64,000 nt of DNA from Vibrio sinaloensis. Its GTDB lineage: Bacteria > Pseudomonadota > Gammaproteobacteria > Enterobacterales > Vibrionaceae. Under the pieces are notes generated by a model. The model did not search any database. It had not been told where the DNA came from and was given only the letters and a program-made list of their open reading frames with translations. The translations under genes were made by a program, and so were the position numbers. Below are positions 17,714-27,722 of this stretch, piece by piece (positions within the stretch are counted from its first letter, which is position 1; each line of letters starts with the position of its first letter). The stretch is from NCBI RefSeq assembly GCF_023195835.1, contig NZ_CP096199.1, forward strand, positions 1,364,001 through 1,428,000. Reading direction: 5' to 3'.

Positions 17714-19161
17714 ACGAGTTTGCTGCTTACTTCCTCCAATATTTTCATTTCACTGAGTAAAAGGTTGATAGACTGTCGTTGTGATTCCATTCTAGCAGTA
17801 ACACTTTGTGAACTAGTGTTGAGATCAGCCATGTTACTACTTATTTGGTTTAACGCGGTGTTTTGTTGAGTGACTGCAGAAGAAACATGATACATTTCAT
17901 CGTTAACACTAGTGACACTAGTTGATATGTGTTTATAGCCATCGAGTAGTGTGTCTAGAAGCTCGGTAACTTGCGATGCTGACTTAAGCATTTCTGTCAC
18001 CTGTGTTGTTGATGTGTCAACACTTGTGGATAATTTGCTAAGTGAACCTTTAATGTGATCCAAGCTTGCGTCTGTCCTTTGGGCAAGTTGGCGGACTTCA
18101 TCTGCAACTACAGCAAAACCACGCCCTGCTTCACCTGCTCGTGCTGATTCAATAGAAGCATTAAGTGCTAAAAGGTTGGTTTGTTCAGATAGGTTAGAGA
18201 TGGTCTCTAGAACACTCGATATCTGTCGAGTATCTTCTGTTACTCTATTAATAATAGATTGCGTATCTCTAGCGAGGTGCGTTAGCTGATCTAAACCTGC
18301 GTGACACTTTTCTACTTCTGCAAGACTATTTTGACTGACTTGATTAGCTTTTTCTGCGTTAATACTGCACTCTGAAGTTGAAGACGTAACAGTATCAAAC
18401 GACGTTCCTAGCTCTTCAACAGCAGTAGCAACTAGTTCTGTATTAACCGCATGCGAGGAAAGCTCGTGGTTAATACTATCAATATCTTTCATCAAGGCAC
18501 TGGAGACTTCGGACAAAGAATGCATTGTAGTTGATTGTGTGTCAGACAGTTCTCTTAAACGTAAAACTATTTGATTGAATTTTTTCTCGAAATCGCTCTC
18601 ATTACTTAGCCCTACATCAAGAAGTAGTCGGTCGTTTTGAACCATACTGTCTACCGTGTTTTCCACATACTCGAGTTTTTGTAAGCTTTGGCTGAGTGAA
18701 AGGCTGCCATAAATACATATACTCGCTTGGAAAATAGCGTATAGACAATGTTCTATCACCATTGTGAACGGACTTCCTGGAGGAAAAATAAATAAACCTG
18801 AAGTAGTGCTAAACTGAAGGTAATAAAAAAGTAAATGATGGACTGCGGCTGCAACCAAACAGTGGAAAACCATCTTCCAATCATTATAAATTGTTGTACA
18901 TGCAAGCAATATAAACACTTCAAAGTGCAGCATTACGTCACCGTATGCTTGATGTATATGTAAGGCAACGAAACTATATAGCAAATATGGAACCACGGTC
19001 TTCAGTGATTCACGATTAAATAGTAGTGTCATTATAACTAACACGATATTGATTACGAAATCAGTGTAAGAAAATCCGTAACGAAACATATAGACGAAGG
19101 TTAAGGAAGAAAAAAGACCTACTAGTATGTAGGTTGTCTTAGTGAAATTTAGAGACTTCAT
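17704..19161 (-). CDS. Methyl-accepting chemotaxis protein with polytopic membrane sensor
   Basis: 485 residues; AGGAGC precedes the ATG. The first 185 residues hold five or six membrane spans and no large periplasmic loop. Histidines cluster at the membrane ([27 protein letters not shown]), a pattern seen in a group of Vibrio receptors. No HAMP domain is obvious. The signalling tip is [20 protein letters not shown] followed by [16 protein letters not shown], which binds CheA and CheW. It should relay a membrane or redox-type signal to the flagellar motor, but the ligand is unknown. It is followed by the overlapping 142-residue gene. Confidence 0.92.
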   Translation of the reverse strand: MKSLNFTKTTYILVGLFSSLTFVYMFRYGFSYTDFVINIVLVIMTLLFNRESLKTVVPYLLYSFVALHIHQAYGDVMLHFEVFILLACTTIYNDWKMVFHCLVAAAVHHLLFYYLQFSTTSGLFIFPPGSPFTMVIEHCLYAIFQASICIYGSLSLSQSLQKLEYVENTVDSMVQNDRLLLDVGLSNESDFEKKFNQIVLRLRELSDTQSTTMHSLSEVSSALMKDIDSINHELSSHAVNTELVATAVEELGTSFDTVTSSTSECSINAEKANQVSQNSLAEVEKCHAGLDQLTHLARDTQSIINRVTEDTRQISSVLETISNLSEQTNLLALNASIESARAGEAGRGFAVVADEVRQLAQRTDASLDHIKGSLSKLSTSVDTSTTQVTEMLKSASQVTELLDTLLDGYKHISTSVTSVNDEMYHVSSAVTQQNTALNQISSNMADLNTSSQSVTARMESQRQSINLLLSEMKILEEVSSKLVWK

Positions 19162-19378
19162 TTAGTCTGCTCCTGTAATTAGGTATGATGCTTGGGACTA
19201 AAGTACCTTAGTCTACTAATATCAAATTTTGTTGCCGGTGAGTTGTCAATTTGCACGCAATTTCGGACAAGTTGGAATTAGAGCTCTTTTTAAAGTTCGC
19301 TCGCTTCCGAAGTCTTGTTAGAACTCGGGATTCTAAGAGAGAAGATGGTATATATTTAGGAGGATCAAACATCTACAT

Positions 19379-20296
19379 CTAAGCGACGTTTCTTCGTCTA
19401 TATTCATTGGGAGGATTACCAAGTTCTCGCACAAATGAGCGTTGCATGTTTTCAGCTCTTAAGTATCCGCATGAAACAGCTATTGAACCTAAAGCCAGTT
19501 GTGTATTTACGACCATATCCAAAGCCATTTCCAAGCGAATCTTTTCAACAAGTTTTTTAGGAGACATTTTAAAGCGATCTTTACAGTGGCGTGTAAAAGT
19601 GCGCGAACTCATCGCCATGTGATCTGCCAACACTTCAACTGTTAATTTGCTAGTGATGTTTCGTTGAATCCAGTGCTCCAACTCTTCCCATTTTCTTTCT
19701 TGTGGAGTTAAATCAAAGTATGTGCTTACAATTTGGTACTTGTTGTTGATGTAGGTATTTGATGCACACAGCAAGCGTAGTACCTCTTTGAGAGTGTTTG
19801 TGCCCTCGTATTTTTGTATTAACTGAAAGCTAAGTGTAAGGGCTGCCAATGGTCCTTTGGCAGACAAAATTTGTACGCCTGTGGAAAATGAATCGTTCTC
19901 AATTGTTAATGAACGTCTGATGCTCTTTGATGCTTCAAATCTCATCTCTGAAAATGTGCTGGTTACTTGAGATAGTCCCTTATCCGTTACCACTATTGTG
20001 CATCCCGTATTTAAAGCTCGTTGTAGAGAAGTAATTGATAGCCCAAACTCAGTGGTTTTCTCTTTCGGATGAAAGCTCACGATACTGAATATATCTACAG
20101 TATGTAAATTAATCTTTGATATAGCCTTTGCGTATACTGAAATTCCCAAGTCTGACTGAACCTGGCCAGAACTGTCGCTGCAAATAATTAATCGGTAGCT
20201 GTTAGTAATGTCATTCATTCTGGAAAACACGTCGAGGTAGGTTGAAAGCTCCGAGAAATTGAATCCATGTTCGCAATAGAAAACAACAATTTTCAT
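19379..20296 (-). CDS. GlxA-type AraC regulator (copy 1)
   Basis: 305 residues. The first 190 residues resemble the DJ-1/PfpI-like sensor of GlxA regulators (MKIVVFYCEHGFNFSELSTY, then DIFSIVSFHP) but lack the usual Cys nucleophile motif. The C-terminal 100 residues are an AraC double HTH (VEVLADHMAMSSRTFTRHCK and AVSCGYLRAENMQRSFVREL). A paralog lies at 30346-31314. No ribosome site is obvious. A palindrome (20356-20375) and an inverted repeat (20335-20355) lie 39-79 bases upstream of the ATG, so regulation there is likely. Target genes are unknown. Confidence 0.85.
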   Translation of the reverse strand: MKIVVFYCEHGFNFSELSTYLDVFSRMNDITNSYRLIICSDSSGQVQSDLGISVYAKAISKINLHTVDIFSIVSFHPKEKTTEFGLSITSLQRALNTGCTIVVTDKGLSQVTSTFSEMRFEASKSIRRSLTIENDSFSTGVQILSAKGPLAALTLSFQLIQKYEGTNTLKEVLRLLCASNTYINNKYQIVSTYFDLTPQERKWEELEHWIQRNITSKLTVEVLADHMAMSSRTFTRHCKDRFKMSPKKLVEKIRLEMALDMVVNTQLALGSIAVSCGYLRAENMQRSFVRELGNPPNEYRRRNVA

Positions 20297-20334
20297 GGTT
20301 TATTAATAGTAATGTCATTAGGTGCGTAAACCAT

Positions 20335-20355
20335 ATCTAACCTTGATAGTTAGAT
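20335..20355. repeat. 7-bp inverted repeat upstream of the GlxA-type gene
   Basis: ATCTAAC (20335-20341) and GTTAGAT (20349-20355) are exact complements around seven bases. They abut the AATCAC palindrome that begins at 20356 and lie in the promoter region of the minus-strand regulator, so they are a second operator candidate. Confidence 0.45.
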
Positions 20356-20375
20356 AATCACCAAATGATGTGATT
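20356..20375. promoter_or_regulatory. Palindromic operator candidate, copy 3
   Basis: AATCACCAAATGATGTGATT is the third match in this window to AATCAC-N8-GTGAT. It is 60 bases upstream of the GlxA-type regulator start on the minus strand. Confidence 0.55.
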
Positions 20376-21027
20376 TTTCAATCCTGGCACAAGAATCATG
20401 ATGTAAACATGACAAAGTTACATATCTATAGATAAGTTTTTTATACCGGATTTGGATAAACTCACTTGAAAGTTGCAGTAAACCGTTTGAGAACAAAACA
20501 GCTTAGTGAAATTGGTTTTTGTGTTCATGAGCACGAATCACATAAGAAATTAGAGTAACTATCGACGACGATGGTCCTATTTGTTGCATTAACGTAGTAT
20601 AAACCAAAATTAAGGTAGGGCAGCTTAATCAGTTCAATGATAGTCAAGTAAAAATCTACATGATTTATTTGACTACTATATGTCTGTAAATAGTTGTTAT
20701 TTTGGGCACAGATGGATAAATGTTACTTTCTGATATCAAACATCAAAACTCTTAATCCGGCTTTGCAATGAAAAGCATCGCTCTAATCACTTCTCCCCCC
20801 CGGACACCCGGCCAAGCTATTACGAACAAGTGAGCTTTCGAAAAATTGTTGCATATGCCATTTATAGACGCATAGAGGTGATTAAGGACAACTTGGTCGC
20901 TAAAAACGTCAATATTTCTGTGAAGCATTGATAGCTACAAGGAAATACATAATCTTCTTGTTATTGCTACGTACCGTGGCTTTTTAGCACTCTGGTTGAC
21001 AATTAGTGTTTATAAAGGAGAGTAACT
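20376..21027. other. Long gap before the MCP gene
   Basis: An open frame without a start codon ends at about 20930, reading SYYEQVSFRKIVAYAIYRRI then EVIKDNLVAKNVNISVKH. It may be the tail of a lost gene, but I do not recognise it. The rest is AT-rich. A C-rich run (TTCTCCCCCCCCGG) sits near 20795. The right end carries the MCP promoter and its AAGGAG ribosome site. Confidence 0.4.
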
Positions 21028-22911
21028 GTGGGGCTAGACAGAAAGCTATTGTTGATTTTTGGGGTGATGTTTTTGGCGGTTGTAACTGCGATTAGTGGTT
21101 GGGGATACCATTCTTTTAAAGCTGAATCCACGAAGAACTATCAAGAACGTTTAGAAAGAGAAAGCATGCTAATAGGTCGTGCTCTTGAGCAGCGAATTGA
21201 ACGGAACTTTGATGTGCTGAAGACGGTGTCGAGTGTTATCTCAATTTCGAGTGATGGGATTTTAGACTTAGACTCTCTAATGGCACAACTGAACTCAATC
21301 GTAGAGCACAATAATGTAATCAATGCTTATGTGGCCCTTTCGGATGGTTCAACATTCTCCACATCGACCAAAGGATTGGTTCCCAACTTTAACGCAAAAG
21401 AAAAGCGACGTGAGTGGTTTGTCCGAGTCTTTTCCGGTGAAGGGCGCGTTGTGACAGCGCCGTACCAAAGCGCAGAAGGAGATGCGGTGATGGCGGTCGC
21501 CGTCCCCGTCAATAGAGACGGCCGAGTGGTGGCAGCGTTAGTCACCAACATAAAAGTGAACACACTGACGTCCTTTATCTCGCGTTTAACTCCAGAGAAC
21601 CAAGTTTGGGTGGCGCGCGAAGATGGCTACATTTTGGCTGCAAAATATCCGGAGTTGTTAGGGAAAGACCTGTATCAAGAGCGTCCGAGTTATGCTGCAT
21701 TTCGTAATGAATCATCAAGCTCCCACTCTTACCAGTTTAACAACCGTGAGTATTACGTGGCATCACAGAAATTGAGCAGCAATGGTTGGACAGTATGGGG
21801 ATGGGAGCCGTGGGAAAACATTACCGACGCTTCTGAAGGTAACTTGATGAGCAGCCTAATGATTTCCCTAGTGCTTATCCTCACGGCCCTCGTCATACTT
21901 TATCACTGCCTGAAAAAGTTTGTGTATGAACCCTTAGGCGGTGAACCACAGAACATCACTGCACTGATGGGGCAGGTAGCGAGCGGTCATTTGAATGTAG
22001 GACAGCTCACCGGCGGTGAGACGGGTATTTATGCCTCGGCAATTGGAATGGCCAATAAGTTAAAAGTGATGCTTCAAGAGGTAAAAGATGTGTCGCAGCA
22101 AGTGGGTAATATCTCCGGGCAAGTTGACGCTACGGCTTCAGGTGTCAGTTTGAATGCAAATGACCAAATGCAAAACCTTGAGCAGACAGCCACAGCAATG
22201 AACGAAATGTCTTCTACCGTTGATGAAGTGGCGAGAAGTGCCGGCAACGCCTCTCAAGCGGCAGAGCAAGCTTACTTGAACGCAAGTGAAGGTATGAATT
22301 TGGTGTTAGAAGTCGATAAAGGTATTGATGCTTTAACCCGCGGGATTGCATCCGCACAACAAGCAATTTCGGCGGTTAATAGTGAATCTCAAAGTGTCGG
22401 TCAAATAGTGGACGTGATAGAAGATATTGCTGAGCAAACCAACTTACTCGCTTTAAATGCCGCGATTGAAGCCGCGAGAGCGGGAGAGCAAGGTCGAGGT
22501 TTCGCTGTTGTGGCGGATGAGGTGCGTAATTTAGCCAGTCGAACTCAAACCAGTACCGCTCAGATTCAGGAATTGATTAGCAAGTTGCAAGAGGAAGCCG
22601 CTCGCTCGGTTGAAGTGATGCAAAAGAACGAGAAAGAGTCGAACGATATCTTAGCTTTTTCTAAGCAAGCGACATCGTCACTTGAAACGATACAGTCCTC
22701 AGTGTCAGAGATACAAGATATGAACAGCCAAATTGCGACAGCAGCAGAAGAGCAATCGGTCGTGGCTTCCCAAATTAATAAATCTGTATCAGACCTCAAT
22801 GTGTTAGCTGGACAAACGCAGAAAGGCTCTTCTGAAAATAGAGAGTTAGCAAGTCAACTGAAAGGTAATGCTGAGCGTTTGGAGCAGCAAGTCAATCAAT
22901 TTAAGTTCTAA
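21028..22911 (+). CDS. Methyl-accepting chemotaxis protein with periplasmic Cache domain
   Basis: 627 residues from GTG 21028, with AAGGAG eight bases upstream. A membrane span at about 7-28 is followed by a periplasmic double-Cache region to about 275 ([40 protein letters not shown]), where small ligands such as amino acids bind in relatives. A second span lies at about 278-297, then a linker and the signalling tip ([20 protein letters not shown] then [18 protein letters not shown]). No C-terminal CheR-binding pentapeptide is seen. It heads a run with CheV, HDOD and EAL genes. Confidence 0.93.
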   Translation: MGLDRKLLLIFGVMFLAVVTAISGWGYHSFKAESTKNYQERLERESMLIGRALEQRIERNFDVLKTVSSVISISSDGILDLDSLMAQLNSIVEHNNVINAYVALSDGSTFSTSTKGLVPNFNAKEKRREWFVRVFSGEGRVVTAPYQSAEGDAVMAVAVPVNRDGRVVAALVTNIKVNTLTSFISRLTPENQVWVAREDGYILAAKYPELLGKDLYQERPSYAAFRNESSSSHSYQFNNREYYVASQKLSSNGWTVWGWEPWENITDASEGNLMSSLMISLVLILTALVILYHCLKKFVYEPLGGEPQNITALMGQVASGHLNVGQLTGGETGIYASAIGMANKLKVMLQEVKDVSQQVGNISGQVDATASGVSLNANDQMQNLEQTATAMNEMSSTVDEVARSAGNASQAAEQAYLNASEGMNLVLEVDKGIDALTRGIASAQQAISAVNSESQSVGQIVDVIEDIAEQTNLLALNAAIEAARAGEQGRGFAVVADEVRNLASRTQTSTAQIQELISKLQEEAARSVEVMQKNEKESNDILAFSKQATSSLETIQSSVSEIQDMNSQIATAAEEQSVVASQINKSVSDLNVLAGQTQKGSSENRELASQLKGNAERLEQQVNQFKF

Positions 22912-23026
22912 TTAAGGCTGGACCTTTGGAGGCGCCACGCAGAGCTAAGGGATTATCTTTTTGCGCTCTGCGCTCTGCGCTGTGGTGAGTCAACTCTCAA
23001 TCACTATAGTCAAGGATGAAGTTATC

Positions 23027-23950
23027 TTGGACATCTTATCAGAACAGCCCCAAGGCGCGCTGATGTTTCGCTTGCACGCGCGCTCTACACGGTTTGCGCT
23101 TGGTACGATTAAAATCAAAGAAATCGTGCCTTATCAAAGACCCACGGTACTTCCAGCCTGCCACCAGCACGTAGTGGGTGCGGTCACGATTCGAGATACG
23201 AGTATGCCCATCATTGATTTGTCCGCCGTCATGGGAGGGCAGGCGGTTCCGGAGGAGGAGAGAGACTCTCAGACACTGATTGTGGCCGATTGCATGCGTA
23301 TGTTAGTGGCGCTCATGGTCCATCAGGTTGAGCATATCGTGTCATGCGATTGGAAATCTGTCACACCATTGCCAGACACGCTAGGAAAAGAAACTTTTAT
23401 ATTGGGCACGACGCGTTATGAGGAGCAACTGGTGCAGTTGCTTGATATCGAGCAGGTGTTGGTGGACATTTTTCCGGCACAGATCGACGAAGCAGGGGTA
23501 AGACTTTCTCAAGAAGAAATCGCTCTCCTGCAACAAGTGTCGGTCATGGTGGTTGATGACTCCAGTATTGCTCGCAAGCTTATTTCCGAATTGTTAGACC
23601 GTTTTGGTATCTCTTATCAAACCTTTGAAAGTGCCGATGAAGCTTTGTCTGTGCTGAGGGAGAGCTCTACCTCTCGTTCTGCATTCCATGTGTTAGTGAG
23701 TGACATAGAAATGCCGAAAATGGATGGGTATGAGTTGGTGTTTGCGGTCAACGATGACCCCAACACTCGGGCACTGTACACCATTTTACACACGTCTTTG
23801 TCCAGTGAGATGAGCCAAGAGCGTGCGAAGCAAGTCGGTGCTAACGAAGCGTTGTCAAAGTTCAATGCGAGAGATTTGATGAACGCTTTGCTACGAGGAG
23901 CGAAAGAAAGCGCTGGCTTATTATCAACACTAAAAGACCCTTTAAAGTGA
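23027..23950 (+). CDS. cheV: CheV-type adaptor: CheW plus response-receiver domain (copy 1)
   Basis: 307 residues. No ATG is available; TTG 23027 is chosen because AAGGA lies upstream and the start lines up with that of the paralog at 60953. Residues about 10-150 are a CheW domain (FALGTIKIKEIVPYQRPTVL, HVVGAVTIRDTSMPIIDLSA), coupling receptors to CheA. Residues about 165-295 are a receiver with VMVVDDSSIARKL, the phospho-acceptor Asp in VLVSDIEMPKMDG, Thr/Ser in LHTSLSS and Lys in LSKFNA. CheV proteins tune receptor arrays in a phosphorylation-dependent way. It follows the MCP by 115 bases and precedes the HDOD gene by 22. Confidence 0.9.
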   Translation: MDILSEQPQGALMFRLHARSTRFALGTIKIKEIVPYQRPTVLPACHQHVVGAVTIRDTSMPIIDLSAVMGGQAVPEEERDSQTLIVADCMRMLVALMVHQVEHIVSCDWKSVTPLPDTLGKETFILGTTRYEEQLVQLLDIEQVLVDIFPAQIDEAGVRLSQEEIALLQQVSVMVVDDSSIARKLISELLDRFGISYQTFESADEALSVLRESSTSRSAFHVLVSDIEMPKMDGYELVFAVNDDPNTRALYTILHTSLSSEMSQERAKQVGANEALSKFNARDLMNALLRGAKESAGLLSTLKDPLK

Positions 23951-23972
23951 TGCGAGATGTGGACGCTTGACA

Positions 23973-25247
23973 ATGCAGACAATCAATAAATCGCCATATA
24001 ACGGGCCTTGCTCACTTAAAGGCCCAGCGGCCATAGTGGCCGGGCGTCGTTATAGTGACGAAGCAAACACAATAGCAGAAAAGGTGGCACAAGCGACCAG
24101 GATGAGACACGCCAAGTGGCTAGTGAATCGTCAGTTTGTACTAGACCAGAGTAAAGTCGATGCCTCACTGAGTGAGCAAGCACGGTATTGCGAGAGTGTC
24201 ATAAACGATGAGCGTGAGAGGGTGACGCGCAATCAACGTCTGCTACTTCAATGTGAGCGCGATAGAGTGAAAGACAAGTTACGCCAGCAAGAGGCTAGGC
24301 AACGTATTCATGCCGGTGTAGTGGATGACATACTAGCCGAAACCGAAAGCTTGATGAGTACGCAGCTGTTAGGCATGTCGCCTGTTCAGCTATTTGGTCG
24401 CTTTCCCGACTTTGCCTATTTCGCATCTACGGCATACTCCCCTTCTTTAAGTGTGAGTAAGCTGTCTGTGCTGACGACGAATGATGCCTCATTAAATAGT
24501 GAAGTATTGTCTCTGATGGAGAATGCAAAGTTTCTTGAGCGGATTAAGCGTCGTCCGATGCCCCTGCAAGATGCAAAAGTCGCTATCGGCGCCTTAGGGC
24601 TGGATAACTGTATTCGTCTTTTCCCCATATTGATGAGTAAGCCTCTTTTAAAGTGGCAAGAGCCCGTGACAAAAAATATCGCTCCAAAGCTTTGGCAATA
24701 TATGATGGTTACTGCCAACGCCACCTGTCAGCGGCTTCGAGCCGCGGGGTGGCGTACCCCTGAGCAAGGCCTTTTTCTGGGCGTCTTGTTATCACTGGGC
24801 GCATTTTCGGTGGTCAACCAATACCCTCGTTTTTTTGAAGAAGCACTGATGACCAAAATGCAACAATACCGTGAGTCGAATGCGCGAGATAAGTATTACG
24901 CGTGTGCGGATGTCGCTCTCGATGTCAGCCGGCTCCCTCATGTATTGGCGTCCTTAGCCATCCCATTGACAAAACATATTGTCAAAACGCTGCACTGGAC
25001 GATGGCCACGAAACCTCTCAAAGTCGCTTTGGAAGAAGAGTTAAATCAGGTGCCAGTGCTCGAACGCAGCTTATTAGGTGCCGCTCTGGCGCAAGGTCAT
25101 GCGTTTTCTATCTATGAAGCATTAGAAAGTAGTGGCGTGTTTATTGAAAAACATAAACCCTTTTGGTTTGCCAATGTGCAGTTGTCAGCCAATGACCTAT
25201 CAACATTGACCAATGCCCATCTTGGGCGACTTGAATTGTTGTCATGA
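23973..25247 (+). CDS. HDOD-domain signalling protein
   Basis: 424 residues from ATG 23973; TTG 23967 is in frame, and the ribosome site is weak. Residues 20-125 are charged and helical, probably coiled coil (DERERVTRNQRLLLQCERDR). Residues about 130-360 match the HDOD pattern (LLGMSPVQLFGRFPDFAYFA, VLSLMENAKFLERIKRRPMP, AKVAIGALGLDNCIRLFPIL), a HD-like fold without metal ligands found in chemotaxis and c-di-GMP proteins. Its place between CheV and EAL suggests a linking role. The second MCP-CheV-EAL block, at 58.9 kb, has no HDOD gene. Confidence 0.75.
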   Translation: MQTINKSPYNGPCSLKGPAAIVAGRRYSDEANTIAEKVAQATRMRHAKWLVNRQFVLDQSKVDASLSEQARYCESVINDERERVTRNQRLLLQCERDRVKDKLRQQEARQRIHAGVVDDILAETESLMSTQLLGMSPVQLFGRFPDFAYFASTAYSPSLSVSKLSVLTTNDASLNSEVLSLMENAKFLERIKRRPMPLQDAKVAIGALGLDNCIRLFPILMSKPLLKWQEPVTKNIAPKLWQYMMVTANATCQRLRAAGWRTPEQGLFLGVLLSLGAFSVVNQYPRFFEEALMTKMQQYRESNARDKYYACADVALDVSRLPHVLASLAIPLTKHIVKTLHWTMATKPLKVALEEELNQVPVLERSLLGAALAQGHAFSIYEALESSGVFIEKHKPFWFANVQLSANDLSTLTNAHLGRLELLS

Positions 25248-25295
25248 CGACATGGAGAAATGAAGGGTAGCCCCTTCTTATTAAAGGGAAATAAC

Positions 25296-26936
25296 ATGGA
25301 CAAACAGGTTTTGCCCGAAGTCTTGCTCAGCCTTTTCGATACATCAAGTGAAGGCTTGTGGTTTATGAGTGATGACAATGTCGTTCAGTTTTACAACCGT
25401 TCGTTTTACCGCCAGTTTGCGCTTTCAGCAGAATATTCAACGTTGGATGATTGGCTCGCACTTGTTCACCCTGAAGACCGAGAGCGATTAGCGCAAGAAG
25501 TGGATGGCCACCAAAAAGAGCAAAGCTCGACACGTGTCAAAACCCGCTACCGGGTAAAAAACACCTCAGGCCGTTATCTATGGATTGAAGCCACGGGGGT
25601 GAGAGTGGAGTATCAAGGTGGCTTTGCCATGGTCGGCTCTCACAAAAATGTGTCAGAAGAAGTGTTCCTGAATCAGTATCTCACGCATATGGCTAACCAT
25701 GACAGTGAGACGGGACTACTGAATCGGCATCAGTTTTTACAAAATGCGTCAAAGCTGAACAAAAATGGTTGGATTCTTGTGTGCTGCCTAACTCAATTGC
25801 AGCAGTTTCAACGACGCGTAGGGTATGACGCTACAGGCCAGCTCTCCTCAACGTTGGTGTCGACCCTAGATGATGTCTTGAACTTAAGATACGGGCTGTA
25901 TCGAATCAGTGCAGATGTCTTTGTGGTGACGATGGAGCAAGAGTTGGATGATGAGATGGCGTGTTCATTGATGAGTCAAATCGAAGCGGTGTTTCAGCAG
26001 GGTCGAATGTGTAGTGCAACACTCACCAGTCGACTCGGTCTTGGGGCGCTCCCCGTCAGTGATTTGGATACCACCCACCCTTTAGAGCAAATCTTTAATC
26101 TTTCTGAGTACACGCGATTAGTCTGCTCCCCGGTCACCTATACGGGGGAGTCACAACGTGACATTGACCGACACTTTGCCATACAAGACGCCTTAGAAGC
26201 GGCCATTGATACACACCAAATCATGATTGCGTTGCAGCCAATAGTCGAAGCGTCGACAGGAAATCTGATAAGTTTTGAGGCGTTAGCTCGGTGGGAGCAC
26301 CCTGAGTTGGGTTCGATTTCACCCGCAGAGTTCATTCCCATCGCCGAGCGGTTAGGACATATACATGCATTGGGTTTGTTAGTTCTAGAGTATGCCTGCC
26401 AATATTTGGTGATGTTTGACTCCACACACAATGCGAGACCTTTAGTCAATGTAAATGTGTCGGCGCATCAATTATTGAAGGCGAGTTTTGTTGATGATGT
26501 GTGTGAGATTGTCGCTCGATTTGGTGTTTCCCCTAGTCGTATTGTGCTGGAAGTGACCGAGTCTTACCTACTTGATGAAGACCCTACCATCACAACAACA
26601 CTTAATGAGCTGCATATCCACGACTTCAAGTTGTCCATCGATGATTTTGGGGCAGGAATGAGTGCGATTACAAGCTTGTTTAGGCTTCCGTTGTATCAGG
26701 TTAAATTGGATAGAGCATTGATTCACGAAGCGATGCGACGTGATGCCTGCCTAAAGCTCATCACTCACTTGTGTGAGTTTGGTCGTACACACAATATCAG
26801 TCTGGTTGCGGAAGGCGTAGAGACCTCGGCGATGTTCAAGACATTAACCGGGGTAGGTGTACCGTACCTTCAGGGGTATTGTCTTTACAAACCTTGCTCG
26901 CCTGAAGTGTGGTTGGAAAAGCGCGCGCTGGTTTAA
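25296..26936 (+). CDS. PAS - degenerate GGDEF - EAL phosphodiesterase (copy 2)
   Basis: 546 residues from ATG 25296, which has AAAGGGA upstream. The layout is that of the protein at 5138: a PAS domain (EGLWFMSDDNVVQFYNRSFY), a GGDEF-like domain with RISAD in place of the active motif, and an EAL domain keeping FEALARW, NVNVSAHQ, LEVTES, IDDFGAGMSA, VKLD and AEGVET. It should hydrolyse c-di-GMP under PAS control. It is next to CheV, HDOD and MCP genes in the same direction, with 48 bases between the HDOD stop and its start. Confidence 0.9.
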   Translation: MDKQVLPEVLLSLFDTSSEGLWFMSDDNVVQFYNRSFYRQFALSAEYSTLDDWLALVHPEDRERLAQEVDGHQKEQSSTRVKTRYRVKNTSGRYLWIEATGVRVEYQGGFAMVGSHKNVSEEVFLNQYLTHMANHDSETGLLNRHQFLQNASKLNKNGWILVCCLTQLQQFQRRVGYDATGQLSSTLVSTLDDVLNLRYGLYRISADVFVVTMEQELDDEMACSLMSQIEAVFQQGRMCSATLTSRLGLGALPVSDLDTTHPLEQIFNLSEYTRLVCSPVTYTGESQRDIDRHFAIQDALEAAIDTHQIMIALQPIVEASTGNLISFEALARWEHPELGSISPAEFIPIAERLGHIHALGLLVLEYACQYLVMFDSTHNARPLVNVNVSAHQLLKASFVDDVCEIVARFGVSPSRIVLEVTESYLLDEDPTITTTLNELHIHDFKLSIDDFGAGMSAITSLFRLPLYQVKLDRALIHEAMRRDACLKLITHLCEFGRTHNISLVAEGVETSAMFKTLTGVGVPYLQGYCLYKPCSPEVWLEKRALV

Positions 26937-26954
26937 GATTTAGGGAGAATACGA

Positions 26955-27311
26955 ATGTTAAATTACACCTGCAAGTTATGTACTTTTGAATCAACGGTTG
27001 ATGTACAAGAAACGGTTCCGTTTCAGATTGAGCATGGAGTATGCGAGTTTTGTGTGGATGATGTCCATCACACGTTAAAAGCGAGTCATCAGTTCAACAA
27101 AGTTGAGCTTCATTTGAGAATCAATTTGCGTAAGCTCAGGTACAACTTACAGCGAGTGACACGCTATGACAAAGAAGTGAGTTCGGTGCTTGATATCGTT
27201 CAATCAGAGGTGAGCGCCATTGAGCATGAGTTGGGAGAGTTGATGTCAGACTATCCTTCGATAGCTGAAGTGTTATCGGAATATCGAAGTTTATTATGCG
27301 TGTATAAATAG
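26955..27311 (+). CDS. Small Cys-rich protein, possible zinc finger
   Basis: 118 residues; AGGGAGA lies before the ATG. The N-terminus has two CxxC pairs (TCKLCTF, and VCEFCVDDVHH at about residue 30), the spacing expected for a zinc ribbon. The rest is helical (HLRINLRKLRYNLQRVTRYD, SAIEHELGELMSDYPS). No family was recognised. It starts 18 bases after the EAL stop and is probably part of the signalling operon. Confidence 0.65.
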   Translation: MLNYTCKLCTFESTVDVQETVPFQIEHGVCEFCVDDVHHTLKASHQFNKVELHLRINLRKLRYNLQRVTRYDKEVSSVLDIVQSEVSAIEHELGELMSDYPSIAEVLSEYRSLLCVYK

Positions 27312-27328
27312 AGAGCAGGTAGCAACAC

Positions 27329-27601
27329 ATGGTCATTGCGGAGTTTAATTTTATTCATTGTGGCTATTCAGGCTCATTGAGTGTGAGCGACCAAAATTTA
27401 ATCAGAAGAATACAAGAGCATATAAACCAGGGGAGACGCCAAGAGCTGTTTTTGTTGTTGGTTGTGCTTTTACTCGGAGAGTTTGCGTATAGAAGTGTGA
27501 GTGAAAAGGTTGACGCTACTTTGATGGAATTGAAAGAGCGTTATGAGCTGGGTGACTGTTCAGTCATGCTAAGTAATGGTTTGAAACTGCGAATAGTCTA
27601 A
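27329..27601 (+). CDS. Small hypothetical protein (90 residues)
   Basis: A short gene 17 bases after the Cys-rich gene, with AGCAGGTAGC before the ATG. It has one hydrophobic run (LFLLLVVLLLGEFAYRS, about residues 40-56) that could be a membrane helix, flanked by charged helices. No family was recognised. It ends the MCP-CheV-HDOD-EAL block. Confidence 0.55.
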   Translation: MVIAEFNFIHCGYSGSLSVSDQNLIRRIQEHINQGRRQELFLLLVVLLLGEFAYRSVSEKVDATLMELKERYELGDCSVMLSNGLKLRIV

Positions 27602-27722
27602 TTCTCGGTAAATAATTCTTACTACACAAATCGATCTGCAATTCTATAGATGTTACCTTAAAAGTGAACACCAACAATAGTGAGGTCCATCTTTAGCAAT
27701 AAATCTTGTTTGGAGAGAGTAC

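Noticed and set aside
20981..21027. TTGACA...TATAAA promoter before the MCP at 21028
   Set aside because: The spacing between the two hexamers is about 9 bases, not 16-18, so it does not fit a sigma-70 promoter.
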